A stretch of 37,849 nt of DNA, from assembly GCA_022241785.1 (NCBI GenBank), contig JAKOMP010000023.1, positions 1,764 through 39,612 of the forward strand, written 5' to 3'. Of this stretch, positions 33,932-37,849 are shown piece by piece; the stretch's first letter is position 1; each line of letters starts with the position of its first letter. Made by a program: the position numbers and the translations under genes. Below the pieces are notes generated by a model. It worked only from the letters and a program-made list of their open reading frames with translations, was not told where the DNA came from and did not search any database. The DNA comes from Cyanocohniella sp. LLY. GTDB lineage: Bacteria; Cyanobacteriota; Cyanobacteriia; Cyanobacteriales; Nostocaceae.

Positions 33932-34786
33932 ATGACAAATCCCACCGCCACTTTGCTCATTTCCTGCCCTGATCAAAGAGGACTAGTAGCAAAATTTGCT
34001 AATTTTATCTATGCTAATGGTGGCAACATTATCCATGCAGACCAGCATACGGACTTTGCTGCTGGGTTATTTCTCACCCGTATTGAATGGCAATTAGATG
34101 GATTTAATTTGCCGAGAGAATTTATTGCCCCTGCTTTTAATGCGATCGCGCAACCTTTAAATGCTAAGTGGGAATTACACTTTTCTGATACTATCCCACG
34201 GATTGCTATTTGGGTAAGTCGGCAAGACCATTGTTTATTTGATTTAATTTGGCGACACCGTGCTAAAGAATTTGCTGCTGAAATTCCTTTGATAATTAGT
34301 AACCATTCTAATTTAAAGGTGGTAGCTGACCAATTTGGCATTGATTTTCATCATATTCTCATTAATAAAGATAACAAGGCTGAACAAGAAGCCCAACAAC
34401 TAAAATTATTACAACAGTACAAAATTGATTTAGTTGTATTGGCAAAATATATGCAAGTTGTCAGTGAAGATTTTATTAATCAATTTCCCCAAATCATCAA
34501 CATTCATCATTCATTTCTGCCGGCTTTTGTCGGAGCAAATCCCTATCATCGAGCCTTTGAAAGAGGTGTAAAAATTATTGGAGCTACCGCTCATTATGCT
34601 ACTGCTGATTTAGATGCCGGGCCAATTATCGAACAAGATGTAGTGCGCGTAAGTCACCGTGATGAAGTGGAAGATTTGATTAGAAAAGGTAAAGATTTAG
34701 AGCGAGTGGTATTAGCTAGAGCAGTGCGGTTACATTTGCAAAATCGCGTTTTGGTATATGCGAATAGAACAGTAGTGTTTGGTTAG
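33932..34786 (+). CDS. purU: Formyltetrahydrofolate deformylase (PurU)
   Basis: A 284-aa enzyme releasing formate from 10-formyl-THF. An N-terminal ACT domain (about 1-80; LLISCPDQRGLVAKFANFIY) precedes a formyltransferase-like domain, with catalytic-type segments NIHHSFLPAFVGANPY and ATAHYATADLDAGPIIEQD (Asn, His and Asp as in the family). It balances one-carbon pools and supplies formate. The ACT domain suggests amino-acid control. It starts 41 nt after the DUF4340 gene. Confidence 0.95.
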   Translation: MTNPTATLLISCPDQRGLVAKFANFIYANGGNIIHADQHTDFAAGLFLTRIEWQLDGFNLPREFIAPAFNAIAQPLNAKWELHFSDTIPRIAIWVSRQDHCLFDLIWRHRAKEFAAEIPLIISNHSNLKVVADQFGIDFHHILINKDNKAEQEAQQLKLLQQYKIDLVVLAKYMQVVSEDFINQFPQIINIHHSFLPAFVGANPYHRAFERGVKIIGATAHYATADLDAGPIIEQDVVRVSHRDEVEDLIRKGKDLERVVLARAVRLHLQNRVLVYANRTVVFG

Positions 34787-34798
34787 GGAGTAACGGGT

Positions 34799-34830
34799 AT
34801 CAGTTAAAAAAGTTGACTTTTCACTGATTT
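34799..34830. terminator. Hairpin between convergent purU and NTF2-like genes
   Basis: ATCAGT (34799-34804) with ACTGAT (34823-34828), and AAAAGT (34808-34813) with ACTTTT (34816-34821). The T-run is short, so it is a possible bidirectional terminator. Confidence 0.45.
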
Positions 34831-35227
34831 AATAAGATTTACCATCACTACCAAAGTATTCTCTATAGCTACAAATTTTATCTCCCCGCACATCAAAAGA
34901 AACTGCTACTCGATTTTTATAAGGTTGTCCTAATAAAAGTCCTTCATCACGAAATTCAAAAACTACAGTTGTTTCATTACTGGTAATCTGGTCTAAAGAA
35001 GTCAGTTTTAATCCGGGTTTAAATGATGCAGATACATATTTAAAAAACTCTGTAGCCCTATGTTTACCTGCATTTAATCCGTGAAATTTGCCCATAGGAA
35101 ACCAAAAGGTAAAATCTTCTGTGAGCATAGCTAAAAATGTTTCCCATTCACCAGTCGCTAAACCGTGAGTAAAATACTCAAATGCCTTTTGAGCAACTAA
35201 CAAAGTATTTGCTGAATTTTGGGTCAT
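34829..35227 (-). CDS. NTF2-like (SnoaL-type) protein
   Basis: A 132-aa single-domain NTF2-like protein, with an N-terminal helix (QKAFEYFTHGLATGEWETFL) then MLTEDFTFWFPMG and C-terminal strands with VVFEFRDEG and SYREYFG. The fold provides a small-ligand pocket; enzymes and non-enzymes exist, and the active residues are not clear. It starts 6 nt after the DUF697 GTPase gene and is probably in the same operon. Confidence 0.8.
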   Translation of the reverse strand: MTQNSANTLLVAQKAFEYFTHGLATGEWETFLAMLTEDFTFWFPMGKFHGLNAGKHRATEFFKYVSASFKPGLKLTSLDQITSNETTVVFEFRDEGLLLGQPYKNRVAVSFDVRGDKICSYREYFGSDGKSY

Positions 35228-35233
35228 TAATTT

Positions 35234-36715
35234 TTATTTTTTCAGTTTTACCTTTTGGAGTAATTCTTCTTTAATGCGGTTGAGAATTGATGTTTCATCC
35301 AGGTTGGACAAAATCTGACCGATGACTGCCTTTGGCCCTTCTGGCCCCCAAGTCGCTCCATTGGCTAAATAAACTTTGGTTACTTGTCCAATGCCATAAG
35401 AAGAAACGCCAGATACCCCAGCTTGAGTTAATGCCACTGAGATATACGGGCCAAGGGTAGCGCCAGCTGTCGCTGATGCAGATATCCCCAGTAAACTTTT
35501 AAGTCCACTCAAGCCCAAGTTAGCTAACAACTCACTTACACCAATACCCCCCATACTCAAGGCAATTTTTTGTAGCAATTGCACAGCACCAGTTTCGCTC
35601 ATGGGGATGCCATAGAGTTTAGATAAACCCAAAATCAGAGAAATATCAATCACCACACTACTGAGTATATCTACTACAGTAACCGGATTGAGAGCGATCG
35701 CAATGGCTTTGGTCATTACGGCTTTCCAAATCAACTGATTGGCATTCTGTTCACGAATAATTAATTTTCGCTCTACTAATTGCTCATTCACGTTGTCGGC
35801 ATAAAGCATAGTGTTGAGAGCAACCAAAGCTTTACCCTCACGGTGCAGAATCTCCAAAATTTTCAGCTTCAGTTCTTCAATTTGGGCTGTACCTGTACGC
35901 ATCTGCACCCCCCTACTACCATCCGGGCGCAGTACTGCTGTTTTCACCAACGGTGATGCGGCCGCCATGACAATTTCTAGCGGCGTGAGTAATTCCTTTA
36001 CCCGCTCATCGCGGATTTTTTGGTAAATTGCCCGTCGGTCGGCTTCAGGATACTGGTCTACTTTGTTAAATACCAAGATGATGGGTTTACCTGCTTCCCG
36101 TAACTGAGATAGTGCTTCATGTTCTATCTTGGTCATATCTCCAGAAATCACAAACAAAATTAAATCTGCTTGCTTGGCTACCTGTTCAGCTAAAGCTGCA
36201 CGAGTGTCACCATCTACCTCGTCTAAACCGGGAGTGTCAATTAATTCCACCTGAGATTGACCCGTTCCAGGTAAAGTCACCCGTAAAGTACGTTCAGATT
36301 CGCCAATAACCTCCTCACTAATACTCCAGTTCACTGTTTGGGCATCACGGGTAACTCCATGTAGAGGCCCAGTTTCAAACACTGTTTGCCCAACCAAGGC
36401 ATTTAATAGGGAAGATTTACCACGTCCCACCATCCCAAACGCAGCAATTTGCACCACCATGCTGTCTAATTTACCCAACATGGTTTCTAAATCAGCCAGT
36501 TCAGCCTCTAATCCTTTTTTTTCTTGGGATGACAGGTCAAGATTGGCTACTAAATTCCGCAGCGCCGTTTGTGCTTGTTTATAATTCAGTTCTGTTTGAA
36601 TATCTTCAAAGCTGAAAATGGCACTATCTAATTCCTCCTCCCAGTTGAGAGAATTATCGTCAGTGTTGACAGAATCGCTGTGATGAGGTTCAGGCAATGG
36701 CAATGTGGAAGTCAT
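35234..36715 (-). CDS. Dynamin/Era-like GTPase with C-terminal DUF697
   Basis: A 493-aa protein. After a coiled-coil N-terminus (about 40-85; LSSQEKKGLEAELADLETML), a G domain has G1 GMVGRGKSS (94-102), G3 DTPG (160-163) and G4 NKVD (217-220). From about 320 a DUF697 region brings hydrophobic helices (AIALNPVTVVDILSSVVIDI, ATAGATLGPYISVALTQAG), implying membrane association. DUF697 GTPases are frequent in cyanobacteria and plastids; a membrane-remodelling or ribosome-linked role is possible but unproven. It precedes an NTF2-like gene by 6 nt. Confidence 0.88.
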   Translation of the reverse strand: MTSTLPLPEPHHSDSVNTDDNSLNWEEELDSAIFSFEDIQTELNYKQAQTALRNLVANLDLSSQEKKGLEAELADLETMLGKLDSMVVQIAAFGMVGRGKSSLLNALVGQTVFETGPLHGVTRDAQTVNWSISEEVIGESERTLRVTLPGTGQSQVELIDTPGLDEVDGDTRAALAEQVAKQADLILFVISGDMTKIEHEALSQLREAGKPIILVFNKVDQYPEADRRAIYQKIRDERVKELLTPLEIVMAAASPLVKTAVLRPDGSRGVQMRTGTAQIEELKLKILEILHREGKALVALNTMLYADNVNEQLVERKLIIREQNANQLIWKAVMTKAIAIALNPVTVVDILSSVVIDISLILGLSKLYGIPMSETGAVQLLQKIALSMGGIGVSELLANLGLSGLKSLLGISASATAGATLGPYISVALTQAGVSGVSSYGIGQVTKVYLANGATWGPEGPKAVIGQILSNLDETSILNRIKEELLQKVKLKK

Positions 36716-36853
36716 AGCAATTTGAAATTTGCAATATAGGATTTTCTTCCTATATTCCTATCCTAGTTATTTTGATGGGCATTAGCGTCGCTTATCGTAG
36801 GTATCGCATAGAAAGAGGTGGAGAGATGAAGGAGAATTAATTCTTCATCCCAG

Positions 36854-36888
36854 TCCCTACTCCCTACTCCCCACTCCCCACTCCCTAC
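36854..36888. repeat. Five tandem heptamers (TCCCTAC/TCCCCAC)
   Basis: Five consecutive units TCCCTAC or TCCCCAC, a short tandem repeat typical of heterocystous cyanobacteria. Followed by two copies of an ATGACTA-like heptamer. It lies in the tpiA upstream region. Confidence 0.85.
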
Positions 36889-36967
36889 TAATAATGACTA
36901 ATGACCAACAAAACGTCCTAAACTGAAAAATGCATCTAGTAGCGTTAGAATCTTGACTAAATCACCT

Positions 36968-37693
36968 GTGCGTAAAATAGTAATTGCCGGTAACTGGAAA
37001 ATGTTCAAAACCCAGGCAGAAACCCAGGAGTTTTTACGAGGATTTCTGCCCAATTTGGAGGAAACGCCCGAAGGAAGAGAAGTGGTTTTATGCCCTCCTT
37101 TTACTAACTTAAACGTTTTATCTAAAACTTTACATGGCAGCCGCATCCAGTTGGGCGCACAAAATATCCACTGGGAGGAAAATGGAGCCTATACGGGTGA
37201 AATTTCTGGCCCTATGCTGACGGAAAGTGGTGTGCGTTTTGTAATTGTCGGTCATAGCGAACGACGACAATACTTTTGTGAAACGGACGCAACTGTCAAT
37301 CTGCGTCTGAAAGCTGCTCAAAGATATGGTCTGACACCAATTTTATGTGTTGGTGAAACGAAACAACAACGAGATGCTGGAGAAACTGAATCACTGATTT
37401 CTACCCAGCTAGAAAAAGACCTCATAGATGTGAATCAAGATAACTTGGTGATTGCCTATGAACCAATTTGGGCAATCGGTACTGGTGACACTTGTGAAGC
37501 AAAAGAGGCTAATCGGGTAATTGGCTTAATTCGCAGTCAGTTGAGTAATCCCAATGTTTCAATTCAATACGGTGGCTCAGTCAAGCCAGAGAATATTGAT
37601 GAAATTATGGCTCAACCAGAAATTGATGGTGCGCTTGTGGGAGGAGCAAGCCTAGAACCTGCAAGTTTTGCGCGAATTGTCAACCACAAGTAA
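36968..37693 (+). CDS. tpiA: Triosephosphate isomerase
   Basis: A 241-aa TIM barrel interconverting dihydroxyacetone phosphate and glyceraldehyde 3-phosphate in glycolysis and the Calvin cycle. It starts (V/M)[13 protein letters not shown] with the catalytic Lys in NWK, has H96 in VGHSERR, E165 in [11 protein letters not shown], and the C-terminal IQYGGSVKP and [10 protein letters not shown] phosphate-binding loops. The GTG at 36968 gives the standard family start and length; a TTG at 36953 would add five residues. No strong ribosome-binding site; upstream are heptamer repeats. A terminator follows at 37705-37740. Confidence 0.95.
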   Translation: MRKIVIAGNWKMFKTQAETQEFLRGFLPNLEETPEGREVVLCPPFTNLNVLSKTLHGSRIQLGAQNIHWEENGAYTGEISGPMLTESGVRFVIVGHSERRQYFCETDATVNLRLKAAQRYGLTPILCVGETKQQRDAGETESLISTQLEKDLIDVNQDNLVIAYEPIWAIGTGDTCEAKEANRVIGLIRSQLSNPNVSIQYGGSVKPENIDEIMAQPEIDGALVGGASLEPASFARIVNHK

Positions 37694-37704
37694 CCCTATG
37701 TGCG

Positions 37705-37740
37705 ACGCTTTTTCCCTGGCCAGTCCGGGGAATGCGTTTT
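37705..37740 (+). terminator. Rho-independent terminator of tpiA
   Basis: TTCCCTGG (37712-37719) pairs with CCGGGGAA (37725-37732), with outer ACGC/GCGT arms, then TTTT. Confidence 0.7.
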
Positions 37741-37751
37741 ATTCACGAATC

Positions 37752-37761
37752 AGGACTTACG
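37752..37761. repeat. Lone copy of the AGGACTTACG terminal repeat
   Basis: AGGACTTACG, identical to the left end of the element at 26527, near the window end. No matching right end is seen before the window stops at 37849. Confidence 0.5.
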
Positions 37762-37849
37762 TCTGTCCGTTCGCTTATTTTTAAACTCGAAATTGAATTA
37801 AAGCCTTAATTCAAAGGGGAAAGGGCTATTTTTAAGTAAGCAGCCAATA

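Noticed and set aside
36854-36888. CRISPR-like array from regular short repeats
   Set aside because: The heptamers are contiguous without spacers and are typical short tandem repeats; no cas genes are present.

Overview
The window looks like chromosomal DNA of a filamentous, probably Nostocales (Nostoc/Anabaena-type) cyanobacterium. The evidence is a psb27 photosystem II assembly gene, two SLH-domain OprB porins, the cyanobacterial families DUF3318, DUF2499 and DUF3593, cofH for a deazaflavin chromophore, many HIP1 octamers (GCGATCGC) inside genes, and typical intergenic heptamer repeats and short inverted-repeat elements. No phage, plasmid, IS transposase, CRISPR array, tRNA or rRNA was seen.

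Left part (1-9 kb): a 5'-truncated SLH porin gene; an Rrf2 regulator followed by cysteine synthase and a J-domain protein on the + strand; an 800-bp gene-free stretch with several strong inverted repeats; a Crp-family regulator on the - strand; a protein built from the N-terminal and anticodon-binding domains of arginyl-tRNA synthetase without the catalytic core; a small RNA candidate of Yfr2 type; a HAD phosphatase; and a PEP-CTERM protein.

Middle part (9-21.6 kb): polA, an Rpn/DUF4351 protein, a secreted glycoside-hydrolase-like protein, psb27, cofH, two glycosyltransferases for lipid-linked sugars (GT2-GtrA and GT39), DUF3318, and two small proteins, one a likely zinc ribbon.

Right part (21.6-37.8 kb): the second SLH porin with an elaborate leader, a Crp-family regulator, then a phosphate block on the - strand (Tat-exported PhoX phosphatase, phoU, sphS, sphR). 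PhoU, SphS and SphR form the phosphate-sensing unit and PhoX is a plausible output of it; no pst transporter genes are present. A candidate small RNA and two unlisted small basic proteins (37 and 42 aa, sharing NNGKPxKT) lie upstream of sphR. Then follow the DUF2499-DUF3593-hisA operon, csaB, a DUF4340 protein, purU, an NTF2-like protein with a DUF697 GTPase, and tpiA.

One functional theme recurs: csaB makes the pyruvylated wall polymer that SLH domains bind, and the window holds two SLH porins. Two copies of a 91-92-bp inverted-repeat element bracket phoU-sphS-sphR. Coding assignments rest on recognisable motifs; RNA and regulatory calls rest on sequence patterns only and carry lower confidence.
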